The translations under genes were made by a program, and so were the position numbers. A model generated the notes under the pieces. That model saw nothing but the letters and a program-made list of their open reading frames with translations, was not told the origin of the DNA and searched no databases. Shown piece after piece: positions 25,086 through 33,170 of a DNA stretch of 64,000 bases (within the stretch, counting starts at the first letter, position 1; each line of letters opens with the position of its first letter). Source of the DNA: Glycomyces paridis (lineage in GTDB: Bacteria > Actinomycetota > Actinomycetes > Mycobacteriales > Micromonosporaceae); assembly GCF_004912155.1 (NCBI RefSeq), contig NZ_STGX01000003.1, forward strand, positions 296,309 through 360,308, written 5' to 3'.

Positions 25086-27082
25086 GGCTCGAGCTCCAAT
25101 GCGAAGTCGGGGCCTTCGAAGCCGAAGACCTGCGCGTACAGCGCGTGTTCGGCGAGCACCGCGTCCACGATGGTCGACGCCTGCCGGAACCCGTGCTGCT
25201 CGCCTTCGTACGCGCGGTAGGCGTGCGGGAGGCCCTTGCCCTCGATCCGCGCCAGCAGCATCTCTGACTGGGCGGGCGGGCAGATCGCGTCCTCCAGGCC
25301 TTGCAGGAGCAGGAACGGGGCCGCGATCCGGTCGGCGTTGACCACGGGTGAGCGCTCGCGATTGCGCTCCTCCAGCACCTCCGGCGGGCCGACCAGCCCG
25401 TAGATGTACTGCGACTCGAAGTCGTGCGTGTCGTCCCCGGTCCAGCCCGCGAGGTCCATGATCGGGTACTTGATCACCGCGCATGCGTAGACACCCTGCG
25501 CCGCAACCGACGTCAGCGAGGCGGCGGCCGTCCAGCCGCCCGCGCTGCCGCCCCTGATCGCGATCCGCGCCGGATCGGCGGTCCCCTCGGCCGCGAGCGC
25601 GCGGGCCACGGCCGCGCAGTCCTCGACGTCGACCACGCCCCACTGCCCGCGCAGCCGCTCCCGGTAGGCCCGGCCGTAGCCGGTGGACCCGCCGTAGTTC
25701 ACCTCGACCACGCCGAACCCCCGCGACGTGAAGTACGCCAGCTCCAGGTCCAGGATCGCCTTCGCGTGCCCGGTCGGCCCGCCGTGCACCCACACCACGT
25801 ACGGCGGCGCTTCGCCTTCGGGCCCTTCGTATCCGGGATTGCGCGGCGGGTACACGTGGGCGTGCACCTCGCGACCGCCCGGACCTTCGAACGTGCGGTG
25901 CTCGGGCACGGGGTAGTAGGCCGGGTCGACCTTGCCTTCGTGCGCGTGCGCGATCACCCGCGCCTCCCCGGACACCGAGTCCACTTCGACCAGCTCGTAC
26001 CCGGTGGCGGGGCTCGCGGCGAAGCCGTAGACCTTGTCGCCGATCGCGGTCAGACTCGCGGCCCAGTCAGTCCAGGGGCCCTCGACCTGGCGCAGTTCCC
26101 CTGCCCGGCCCTCATACAGGCTCAGGCGGCTCTCGCCCTTGCCGTGGATCACGGCGATCCTGCCGTCGCGCAATGGATGGAACCAGCGCGAGCCCGGGCT
26201 CCACATCGGCCCGGCGAACTCCTCCTCCATCGGAAGGACCGGGCCGTTCGAGTGGTCGTAGGGGTCGTGCGAGTACAGGTTCCACCAGCCGGTGTGGTCG
26301 GAGGTGCACAGCAGCGTGTAGTAATCGGCGAACTCGACCTGTGCGATCGAACTCCCGAATCCGCCCCGTTCTCTCCACTGTGTGCTGATTGACCCGTCGT
26401 CGGACACGAAGCCCACCCGCAGTTCCGAGGAGTCCCAGGGCATGTGCGGATGGTTCCAGGCGATCCACGCGGCCGAGCCGGCCTCCGGGCTCACCTTCAG
26501 CCCGGCGACGAACCGGAACGTGTCGTCGGTCAGCTCCCGGATCGCGGCCCGGTCCCCGGCGGCCGAGCCGTCCAGCGGCACCGCCGCGATCACCCGCCGC
26601 ACGTCGGTGGGCCGCTCGCCGGTGAACTCCTCCATGACCGCCCAGACCTCGCCGAAGCGCTCCACGATCACCGGCTCGCAGAAGCGCAGCCCGCTCGCGA
26701 TGGCCGGTTCGGGCGTCAACGGCACCGGTTCGGACGCGCCGTCCGGCTCGAACCGGTACAGCCGCTGGTCGGCGAAGTTCGTGAACACCATCAGCGGGCC
26801 GTCCTCGCGCGCGAGGCCCGCCCACGGGCGTCCGCCGTACTCGTGCACCCGGTTGCGCGGGTTCCACGGCGGCGGCAGCACCGACTCGGTGGACCCGTCG
26901 GACCGGCGGCGCATCAGCGCCCGCCGCCCGCCTTCGGCCGGGCGCGGCTCGGTCCACCACAGCTCGTCGCCGACCGCGCCGAGCGCGCCCGGCCAGCCGT
27001 CGCCCTCGGCGACCATGTCGACCGTGATCGGGGATTCCCAAGTGCCGTACGGGGCTCGCTTCACCTTCAACTCCTCGCTCAC
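25082..27082 (-). CDS. S9 family prolyl oligopeptidase-like serine peptidase
   Basis: The 666-residue product has an N-terminal beta-propeller (about 20-400) and a C-terminal alpha/beta-hydrolase peptidase domain. RIAIRGGSAGGWTAAA carries the nucleophile Ser in GGSAGG, GLEDAICPPAQSEML the Asp, and YEGEQHGFRQA the His. PPYVVWVHGGPTGH is the oxyanion-hole strand. No signal peptide is seen, so it probably trims imported short peptides in the cytoplasm. It starts with GTG overlapping the M20 stop (GTGA). Cleavage preference cannot be read from sequence. Confidence 0.92.
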   Translation of the reverse strand: MSEELKVKRAPYGTWESPITVDMVAEGDGWPGALGAVGDELWWTEPRPAEGGRRALMRRRSDGSTESVLPPPWNPRNRVHEYGGRPWAGLAREDGPLMVFTNFADQRLYRFEPDGASEPVPLTPEPAIASGLRFCEPVIVERFGEVWAVMEEFTGERPTDVRRVIAAVPLDGSAAGDRAAIRELTDDTFRFVAGLKVSPEAGSAAWIAWNHPHMPWDSSELRVGFVSDDGSISTQWRERGGFGSSIAQVEFADYYTLLCTSDHTGWWNLYSHDPYDHSNGPVLPMEEEFAGPMWSPGSRWFHPLRDGRIAVIHGKGESRLSLYEGRAGELRQVEGPWTDWAASLTAIGDKVYGFAASPATGYELVEVDSVSGEARVIAHAHEGKVDPAYYPVPEHRTFEGPGGREVHAHVYPPRNPGYEGPEGEAPPYVVWVHGGPTGHAKAILDLELAYFTSRGFGVVEVNYGGSTGYGRAYRERLRGQWGVVDVEDCAAVARALAAEGTADPARIAIRGGSAGGWTAAASLTSVAAQGVYACAVIKYPIMDLAGWTGDDTHDFESQYIYGLVGPPEVLEERNRERSPVVNADRIAAPFLLLQGLEDAICPPAQSEMLLARIEGKGLPHAYRAYEGEQHGFRQASTIVDAVLAEHALYAQVFGFEGPDFALELEP

Positions 27083-28371
27083 GCGTTCCGCAGGAAGTCT
27101 TCCAGGACCCGCAGTCCGAACCGCAGGCCCTCGACCGGGACCCGCTCGTCCACGCCGTGCGCGAGCTTCCCGTAGCCGAACTCCGGCGGCAGCGCCAGCG
27201 GCGAGAACCCGTAGCCCGCGATCCCCAAGCGCGAGAACTGCTTCGCGTCGGTCCCGCCCGACATGCAGAACGGCACCGGATGGCCTTCAGGATCGAAGCG
27301 CTGGATCGCAGCCCGCATCGCCGCGAACGTCGGCGAGTCGACCGGCGCGGTGAGCGGGCGCTCCCGGTGGGCGTACCGCCACGCCACGTCGGGCCCGCAC
27401 AGCTCGTCCATCGTGGCCTCGAACTCCGCCTCGCCGCCCGGTACGACCCGGCCGTCCACCTCGGCCCTCGCGTGCTCGGGGATGACGTTGACCTTGTAGC
27501 CCGCCTCCAGCACCGTGGGGTTCGCGCTGTTGCGCAGCGTCGACTCGACCAGCTGCGCCGCCTCCTGGAGCCCGCGCAGATCCGCGTAGTCCGGCTCGAC
27601 GCCGTGCAGCGCCGCCAGCTCCGCGACCGCCGCCTCCACCACGGGAGTGACCCGCAGCGGCCACTCGTGCGCGCCGATCCGCGCGATCGCGCCCGCGAGC
27701 TTGCTCACCGCGTTGTCCGGGTTCGCCTTCGAGCCGTGCCCGGCCCTGCCTCGCGCCGTCAGCTCCAGCCAGGCCGTGCCCCGCTCGCCCGCCGCGATCG
27801 GGTAGAGCCGCATCCCGCCGCTGTGGAACGTGAACCCGCCAGACTCCGAGATCCCCTCGGTACAACCCTCGAACAGGCCCGCGTGCGCCTCGGCGAGGTA
27901 GCCCGAGCCGTACTCGGCCTCGGCCTCCTCATCGGCGGTGAACGCGAACACGATCGACCGCCGCGGCCGCACGCCCTCGCGCGCCCACTCGCGCACGGCC
28001 GCGAGCATCATCGCGTCCATGCCCTTCATGTCGATGGTGCCTCGGCCCCACAGCATCCCGTCGGCGTCGACCTCGCCCGAGAACGGGTCGACGCTCCAGT
28101 CCGCCGCCGCGGCCGGGACCACGTCCAGATGCCCGTGCACCAGCAACGCGGGCGCCTCGGGGTCCGTTCCCTCCAGCCTCGCGACCACATTGGAGCGGTT
28201 CGGCGCCTTCTCCAGGATCACCGGCTCCAGCCCCGCCTCGGCCAGCTTCTCAGCCGCGTACTCCGCGGCCTCGCGCTCGTTCCCGTCCCCGCCGCCCCGG
28301 TTCGTCGTGTCGAACCGGACCAGGTCGCGTGTGAACTCGACGACCTCTTCGAGCGCCCTCGCGTCAGCCAT
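27079..28371 (-). CDS. M20 family metallopeptidase (dipeptidase/deacylase type)
   Basis: This 430-residue zinc peptidase shows the M20 set: GHLDVVP with the metal ligand His and catalytic Asp, GRGTIDMKGMDA with the bridging Asp, and FTADEEAEAEYG with the general-base Glu. The lid domain lies at about 190-310. C-terminal FCMSGGTDAKQFSRLG supplies the Ser/Gly-Gly-Thr-Asp element, and AHGVDERV the last His. No leader is present. It belongs to the ArgE/DapE/CPG2-like group, with many peptide or N-acyl substrates. Overlaps of 4 and 8 nt with its neighbours place it in the peptide salvage operon. Confidence 0.9.
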   Translation of the reverse strand: MADARALEEVVEFTRDLVRFDTTNRGGGDGNEREAAEYAAEKLAEAGLEPVILEKAPNRSNVVARLEGTDPEAPALLVHGHLDVVPAAAADWSVDPFSGEVDADGMLWGRGTIDMKGMDAMMLAAVREWAREGVRPRRSIVFAFTADEEAEAEYGSGYLAEAHAGLFEGCTEGISESGGFTFHSGGMRLYPIAAGERGTAWLELTARGRAGHGSKANPDNAVSKLAGAIARIGAHEWPLRVTPVVEAAVAELAALHGVEPDYADLRGLQEAAQLVESTLRNSANPTVLEAGYKVNVIPEHARAEVDGRVVPGGEAEFEATMDELCGPDVAWRYAHRERPLTAPVDSPTFAAMRAAIQRFDPEGHPVPFCMSGGTDAKQFSRLGIAGYGFSPLALPPEFGYGKLAHGVDERVPVEGLRFGLRVLEDFLRNA

Positions 28372-29206
28372 ACTTCTCCTCCATCGCCGCGCTCGCGATC
28401 GTCGTGACCGCCTTGAAGCACCGGATCGCCTCGTACATCGTGGGCAGTTCGAAGGCGACCTGACGCACGGCGCTCTTCTCGACGCCCGGGATCACCGTCA
28501 CCGCGTCGGCCAGGTGCGAGGCGTCGAACTCGACCTCGATCACATGGGAGGAGACGACCGGCTCGTGTCGGCCCACCAGGCGGCGGCCCGCGGCCTCGGC
28601 AACGGTGGCGATCTCCCTCCAAGCGAGATCAGGCGAATCGCAGATCGCCGCATACCGCGACACATGGTGTTTGACCACTGCGCCGAACGCCTTCGGCGCA
28701 TAGTCTTCAGCGTCCCGGATCGTCGCGGAATCGCCGGTGACCATGATGACCGGTACGCCGTACTCGGCTGCGAGCGCCGCGTTCAGTCGGCCTTCGCTCG
28801 CCAGGGCCCCGTCGAGCCAGACTCCGGTGATCGTGTTCTCCAGATAGGTGTGCGCGAGCACGCCTTCCATTCCGGCCCCCGCGTGATAGCCGAGGAAGAC
28901 CACGCCCTCGCAGGTCCGCTTGTCCAAGCCCTGCATCATGCCCAAGGGCTTGTGCCTGCCCGAGATCAAGTGCGCCCCGGGATTGAGCTCGTCCAGCAGC
29001 AGGTTCCGCATCGTCGAGTGCGCATCGTTCACATCGATGGACCAGCTGCCTGTGGGAAGTCCCTTGCCCAGTCCCCTCATCGCCGCGTTCACGTCGCCGG
29101 TGAACAGCCGCCGCATCCGCTCCCAACCCGGCGTGCCGGGGATGACGTCGCTCGGGCTCGTCACCCCGGTGACGCCTTCCATGTCCGCGCTGATCAAGAT
29201 CCTCAT
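28364..29206 (-). CDS. M55 family D-aminopeptidase (DppA-like)
   Basis: The 280-residue enzyme opens MRILISADMEGVTGV, with zinc ligands Asp8 and Glu10. It continues with NDAHST (His63), GYHAG (His108) and AHTYLENT (His119, the equivalent of the DppA nucleophile). M55 peptidases release D-amino acids, above all D-Ala, from short peptides, and B. subtilis DppA is encoded with a dipeptide importer. The ATG at 29206 overlaps the upstream ATPase stop (ATGA) and gives the family start; a longer frame begins inside that gene. It is a strong indicator that the importer carries murein peptides. Confidence 0.93.
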   Translation of the reverse strand: MRILISADMEGVTGVTSPSDVIPGTPGWERMRRLFTGDVNAAMRGLGKGLPTGSWSIDVNDAHSTMRNLLLDELNPGAHLISGRHKPLGMMQGLDKRTCEGVVFLGYHAGAGMEGVLAHTYLENTITGVWLDGALASEGRLNAALAAEYGVPVIMVTGDSATIRDAEDYAPKAFGAVVKHHVSRYAAICDSPDLAWREIATVAEAAGRRLVGRHEPVVSSHVIEVEFDASHLADAVTVIPGVEKSAVRQVAFELPTMYEAIRCFKAVTTIASAAMEEKYG

Positions 29207-30177
29207 GCGACCATCCTGGCATGCACCAGGTGGCACGCGACCCGGAGCGACTCAGGCCCCGCAAGGACCGGGTCCTCGCCCTCGCATCGCTCCCGCACCG
29301 CCGCCGCCTCACCCGAGGCGTACGCCGGGCAGCGCGGCCGGAACCGGCATCCGCCGGGAATCCGCGAGGCGTCCGGCAGTTCACCGGCCAGCACGATCGG
29401 CTCGGCCACAGGGGAGTCCGGAAGCACCGACACCAGCGCCCGCGTGTAAGGGTGGCGCGGCGCCGTCAGCACCTCCTCCACCGGGCCCTGCTCCACGACA
29501 CGGCCGAGGTACATGATCGCGATCCGGTCGGCGATGCTCCACGCCAGACCCAGATCGTGCGTGATCACCAGCGCCCCCAGGCCCGCGTCCTCCTTGAACC
29601 GCAACAGCAGCGAGAGGATCTCGCCGCGCACCGAGGCGTCCAGCGACGCCACCGGCTCGTCCGCCACCAGCAGGTCCGGCTCCAGCACCAGCGCCCCCGC
29701 GATCACCACGCGCTGGCGCTGACCGCCCGACAGCTCGTGCGGATACGCCAGGAAGAACTGCTCCGGCGGCCGAAGCCCCGCCCGCGACAGCGCCTCGGCC
29801 ACACGCCCCGGCTCGTCGTCGGCGATCCCGTGGATGCGCAGGCCCTCGGCCACCGCGTCGTACACCGTGTGCCGCGGGTTCAACGCCCCCGTCGGGTCCT
29901 GGAGCACCAACTGCACCCGCCGCCGGTACGCCTTCAGCGCCCGCGACGAGAACCGCAGGGGCTCACCACCGAACGACACCGAACCGCCCGTGGGCCGCTC
30001 AAGGCCCAGCAGCGCCCGCGCCAGCGTCGTCTTCCCGCAACCGGACTCGCCCGCCAGCGCCACGATCTCGCCCGGCGCCACGTCCAGGTCGACCCCGTCC
30101 ACCGCGCGCGCGACGCGCCCGCCCGGCAGGCCGAACTCCACCCGCAGCCCCCGCGCCGACAGCACGCCCTCGGCCAC
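29203..30177 (-). CDS. Peptide ABC transporter ATP-binding protein (OppF/DppF-like)
   Basis: The 324-residue ATPase has Walker A GESGCGKTTL, Q-loop VLQDPTGALNPR, signature LSGGQRQRV, Walker B LLVADEPVASLD and switch His in VITHDLGL. The C-terminus GGCRFRPRCPAYASGEAAAVRERC is the oligopeptide-type Cys cluster. GTG 30177 was chosen because GAGG (overlapping the previous stop) lies 5-8 nt before it. GTG 30204 and TTG 30195, both inside the upstream gene, are alternatives. It pairs with the next ATPase to drive the permease. Confidence 0.9.
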   Translation of the reverse strand: MAEGVLSARGLRVEFGLPGGRVARAVDGVDLDVAPGEIVALAGESGCGKTTLARALLGLERPTGGSVSFGGEPLRFSSRALKAYRRRVQLVLQDPTGALNPRHTVYDAVAEGLRIHGIADDEPGRVAEALSRAGLRPPEQFFLAYPHELSGGQRQRVVIAGALVLEPDLLVADEPVASLDASVRGEILSLLLRFKEDAGLGALVITHDLGLAWSIADRIAIMYLGRVVEQGPVEEVLTAPRHPYTRALVSVLPDSPVAEPIVLAGELPDASRIPGGCRFRPRCPAYASGEAAAVRERCEGEDPVLAGPESLRVACHLVHARMVA

Positions 30178-30184
30178 CGCATCC

Positions 30185-31165
30185 TCAGAGGACAACGGGC
30201 CCACCTTCCTGCGCGACGAAGCACGCGCTCGACCGTTCCGCCCCCTGCACCGCCACCAGCTCCGGCGACTCCGAACCGCACCGCTCCACCGCCACAGCGC
30301 ACCGCGGCCGGAACGAGCAGCCCTCCGGCAGCCGCGCCGGATCGGGCGGGTCGCCCGCCAGACCGCCCGGCCGGCCACGCGAGGCCGGGTCGCCGATCAC
30401 CGGGAACGCCGCGCCGAGCGCCGCCGAGTACGGGTGCCGCGCCTGCGCGAACACCTCATGCGCCGGTCCACGTTCGACGATCCGCCCCGCGTACATGACC
30501 GCCGCCGTGCCGCACACCGCGGAGAGCACCGACAGGTCGTGGCTGATCATCACCATGCCCACGCCCCGCTCGGCCACCAGGCCCGTCAAGAGCTCCAGCA
30601 CCTGCGCCTGCACCATCACGTCCAGCGCCGTCGTCGCCTCGTCGGCGATGATCAGATCCGGGTCGCACGCCAGCGCCATCGCGATCATCACCCGCTGGCG
30701 CTGGCCGCCCGACAGCTCGTGCGGGTAGCTCCGCGCCCGCGAGGGCGGCAGCCCGACGCGTTCCAGCAGCTCTTCGGCGCGCGCCGCGGCCTTCGCCGGG
30801 GACGCCTCGCCGTGCACCAGGATCGGCTCGGCGACCTGCCGGCCGACGCGGTGCACCGCGTTCAGCGAGTGCATCGCCCCCTGGAACACGATCGAGGCGC
30901 CCGTCCACCGCACGGCCCGAAGGCGGCCCCAGCCCATCGTGAGCAGGTCCTCGCCGTCGAGCAGGATTCGGCCCGTCACCTCCGCGGAGCGGGGGAGGAG
31001 CCGCAGCACCGCCATCGCGAGCGTCGACTTCCCGCAGCCGGACTCGCCCGCGATCCCGAGGATCTCCCCGGCATCGACCGCCAGGTCCACGCCCCGCACG
31101 GCCGGGATGCGCCCGCGCGAACCGGTGTAGGTGACCCGCAGGTCCTCGAACTCCAGGAGCGTCAC
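30185..31165 (-). CDS. Peptide ABC transporter ATP-binding protein (OppD/DppD-like)
   Basis: The 326-residue ATPase has Walker A GESGCGKSTL, FQGAMHSLNAVHRVGRQ at the Q-loop, signature LSGGQRQRV, Walker B LIIADEATTALD and MISHDLSV. The oligopeptide-type tail reads EGCSFRPRCAVAVERC. It starts with GTG overlapping the OppC stop (GTGA). Two separate ATPases are the rule for Opp/Dpp systems, as seen here. Confidence 0.92.
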   Translation of the reverse strand: MTLLEFEDLRVTYTGSRGRIPAVRGVDLAVDAGEILGIAGESGCGKSTLAMAVLRLLPRSAEVTGRILLDGEDLLTMGWGRLRAVRWTGASIVFQGAMHSLNAVHRVGRQVAEPILVHGEASPAKAAARAEELLERVGLPPSRARSYPHELSGGQRQRVMIAMALACDPDLIIADEATTALDVMVQAQVLELLTGLVAERGVGMVMISHDLSVLSAVCGTAAVMYAGRIVERGPAHEVFAQARHPYSAALGAAFPVIGDPASRGRPGGLAGDPPDPARLPEGCSFRPRCAVAVERCGSESPELVAVQGAERSSACFVAQEGGPVVL

Positions 31166-32070
31166 GCCCCCTCACCTCGCAGCCTCGGGTTGAACACGGC
31201 CTCCAGCGCTCGGCCGCACATCATGAACGCCAGCACGACGAGCAGGATCGCCAGGCCCGGCGGCAGCAGGTACCACCACGCGTGCGCCGAGACCGCCCCG
31301 TTGTCGGAGGCCCGGTTGAGGATCGACCCCCACGACACCACGTTCGGGTCGCCCAGGCCCAGCCACGCCAGCGAGGACTCCATGAGGATCGCCGAGGGCA
31401 CCAGCAGCGTCGCGCTCGCGAGCACCAGCGGCAGCACGTTCGGCAGCACGTGCCGGGTCATCTGGTGCCAGTGCCCGGCCCCGAGCGCGCGGGCGCGCTC
31501 CAGGTACGGCCGCGCCTGCACCGTCAGCGTCTGGGCCCGCACCAGCCGGGTCGTGCCCGACCACGAGACCAGGGCGATCACGAGGATCGTCGTCCCCATG
31601 CTGCGGCCGAGCACCGCCAGGAGCGCGATCGCCACGACCAGGCTCGGCAGCACCATGAACCAGTCGGATACGCGCAGCGCCACCCACCCGTACCAGCCGC
31701 CCACGTGCCCGGCGGTGACGCCCACGGCCGTGCCGACGAGGATCGCCGCGAGCGTCGCGGTCAGTCCGATGATGAGCGACAGGCGCGAGCCCCAGAGCGT
31801 CAGCGCCAGGATCGACCGGCCCACCTCGTCGGTGCCGAGCGGGAACTCGGCCGACGGGGGCTCCATGCGCCCGCCGGTCGCCTGCGTGACGCTCAGCTGC
31901 GACTGGTCGACCAGGAGCGGCGCGGCCACGGCCAGCACCACGATGGCGCTCAGCAGGACCAGGCCGACCATGCCGGCGCGCTGGCTGCGGTAGGCGGCCC
32001 AGGAGCGGGCGAGGGACTGCCTGGTGCGGGCGCGTCTGAGGGCGCGCGGGGAGGTCGGTACGGCGGTCAC
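31162..32070 (-). CDS. Peptide ABC transporter permease (OppC/DppC-like)
   Basis: The 302-residue permease has a short cytoplasmic N-terminus, helix 1 at about 34-54 and a periplasmic-type loop with FPLGTDEVGRSILALTLWGSR, the OppC signature. Helices 2-6 follow, with the ATPase-coupling EAA-like loop around ERARALGAGHWHQMTRHVLPN. The GTG start is 2 nt after the OppB stop. It forms the heterodimeric channel with the next gene. Confidence 0.92.
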   Translation of the reverse strand: MTAVPTSPRALRRARTRQSLARSWAAYRSQRAGMVGLVLLSAIVVLAVAAPLLVDQSQLSVTQATGGRMEPPSAEFPLGTDEVGRSILALTLWGSRLSLIIGLTATLAAILVGTAVGVTAGHVGGWYGWVALRVSDWFMVLPSLVVAIALLAVLGRSMGTTILVIALVSWSGTTRLVRAQTLTVQARPYLERARALGAGHWHQMTRHVLPNVLPLVLASATLLVPSAILMESSLAWLGLGDPNVVSWGSILNRASDNGAVSAHAWWYLLPPGLAILLVVLAFMMCGRALEAVFNPRLRGEGA

Positions 32071-32072
32071 GG

Positions 32073-33170
32073 TCAGCCCGTCCTTCGGATGCGCGGGTCG
32101 ATGAACCAGTAGAGGATCTCGGCGCACAGCACCGCCAGGATGGTGGAGGCGGAGAACAGCACGAAGAGGGCCTGGAGCACCGGGCGGTCGGGGTAGAAGA
32201 TCGACTGGACGAACAGGCTGCCGAGGCCGGGCCAGCTGAAGACGGTCTCGGTGACGATGGAGCCGTTGACGACCGACCCGAGGGCCAGGAACACGAGTGT
32301 CACGGTGGGCAGCAGCGCGTTGGGGACGGCGTGCCTGCGGCGGACCTCGTCGTCGCGCAGGCCCTTGGCTCGCGCGGTGGTGAGGTAGTCGCCGCCCAGT
32401 TCGTCCAGCACCGAGGACCGCATGATCATGAGGTAGCCCGCGTACACCACGGCCGTGTAGGTGAGGACGGGGAGCACGAGGTGGTGGCCGATGTCGACCG
32501 CCTGGGACCAGAAGTCCGGCGGGGTGCTCGGCGAGCGCATCCCGTTGACGGGGAACAGCCCGAGGTAGCGGGCGAAGACGAGGATGACGATCATCCCGAG
32601 CCAGAACGTGGGGGCCGAGTACAGCAGGAGCCCGGTGGCGACCTGGCCGCGGTCGAATCTGGAGCCCTGGCGCCACCCGGCGCGGGCGCCGATCCAGAAG
32701 CCGAGGAGCACCGCCAGGACCATGCCGGTGCCCGAGAGCAGGAGCGTCGCGGGGAGGCGTTCGACGATGAGGTCGAAGATCGGCCTGCGGTACTGGAAGG
32801 AGTCGCCGAGGTCCATGGTGAGCGTCCCGGTGATGTAGTCCCAGAACTGCTTCCACATGGGCTGGTCGAGGCCGAGTTCGGCGCGCATCGCGGCGCGCTG
32901 CTCGGGGGAGACGGGCCGTTCGCGGGTGAGCTGGTCGATCGGGTCTCCGGCGATGAGCCGGAAGATGAAGAACGAGGAGAACAGGACCAGCAGGAGCGAG
33001 ACGGCCGCGCCGGCGACGTGTTTGAGCAGGTAGCGCCCGAAGCCGCCGCTGACGCGTGTGCGGGCCCCCGCGGCGGGTGCCGCGGGGGCCCCGGGGGCGC
33101 CGCGATCGGCGGCGTCCCCGGCCGGACCGCTCGCGCGGTCCGGCTCGGACGGTGGTGTGCCGTCGGTCAT
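32073..33170 (-). CDS. Peptide ABC transporter permease (OppB/DppB-like)
   Basis: The 365-residue product has an unusual N-terminal tail of about 45 residues rich in Ala, Gly and Pro before the first helix (YLLKHVAGAAVSLLLVLFSSFFIF). OppB/DppB hallmarks follow: FRLIAGDPIDQLTRERPVSPEQRAAMRAELGLDQPMWKQFWDY, and YLTTARAKGLRDDEVRRRHAVPNALLP as the coupling loop. VNGSIVTETVFSWPGLGSLFVQSI is the conserved last loop. ATG overlaps the binding-protein stop (ATGA). Confidence 0.92.
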   Translation of the reverse strand: MTDGTPPSEPDRASGPAGDAADRGAPGAPAAPAAGARTRVSGGFGRYLLKHVAGAAVSLLLVLFSSFFIFRLIAGDPIDQLTRERPVSPEQRAAMRAELGLDQPMWKQFWDYITGTLTMDLGDSFQYRRPIFDLIVERLPATLLLSGTGMVLAVLLGFWIGARAGWRQGSRFDRGQVATGLLLYSAPTFWLGMIVILVFARYLGLFPVNGMRSPSTPPDFWSQAVDIGHHLVLPVLTYTAVVYAGYLMIMRSSVLDELGGDYLTTARAKGLRDDEVRRRHAVPNALLPTVTLVFLALGSVVNGSIVTETVFSWPGLGSLFVQSIFYPDRPVLQALFVLFSASTILAVLCAEILYWFIDPRIRRTG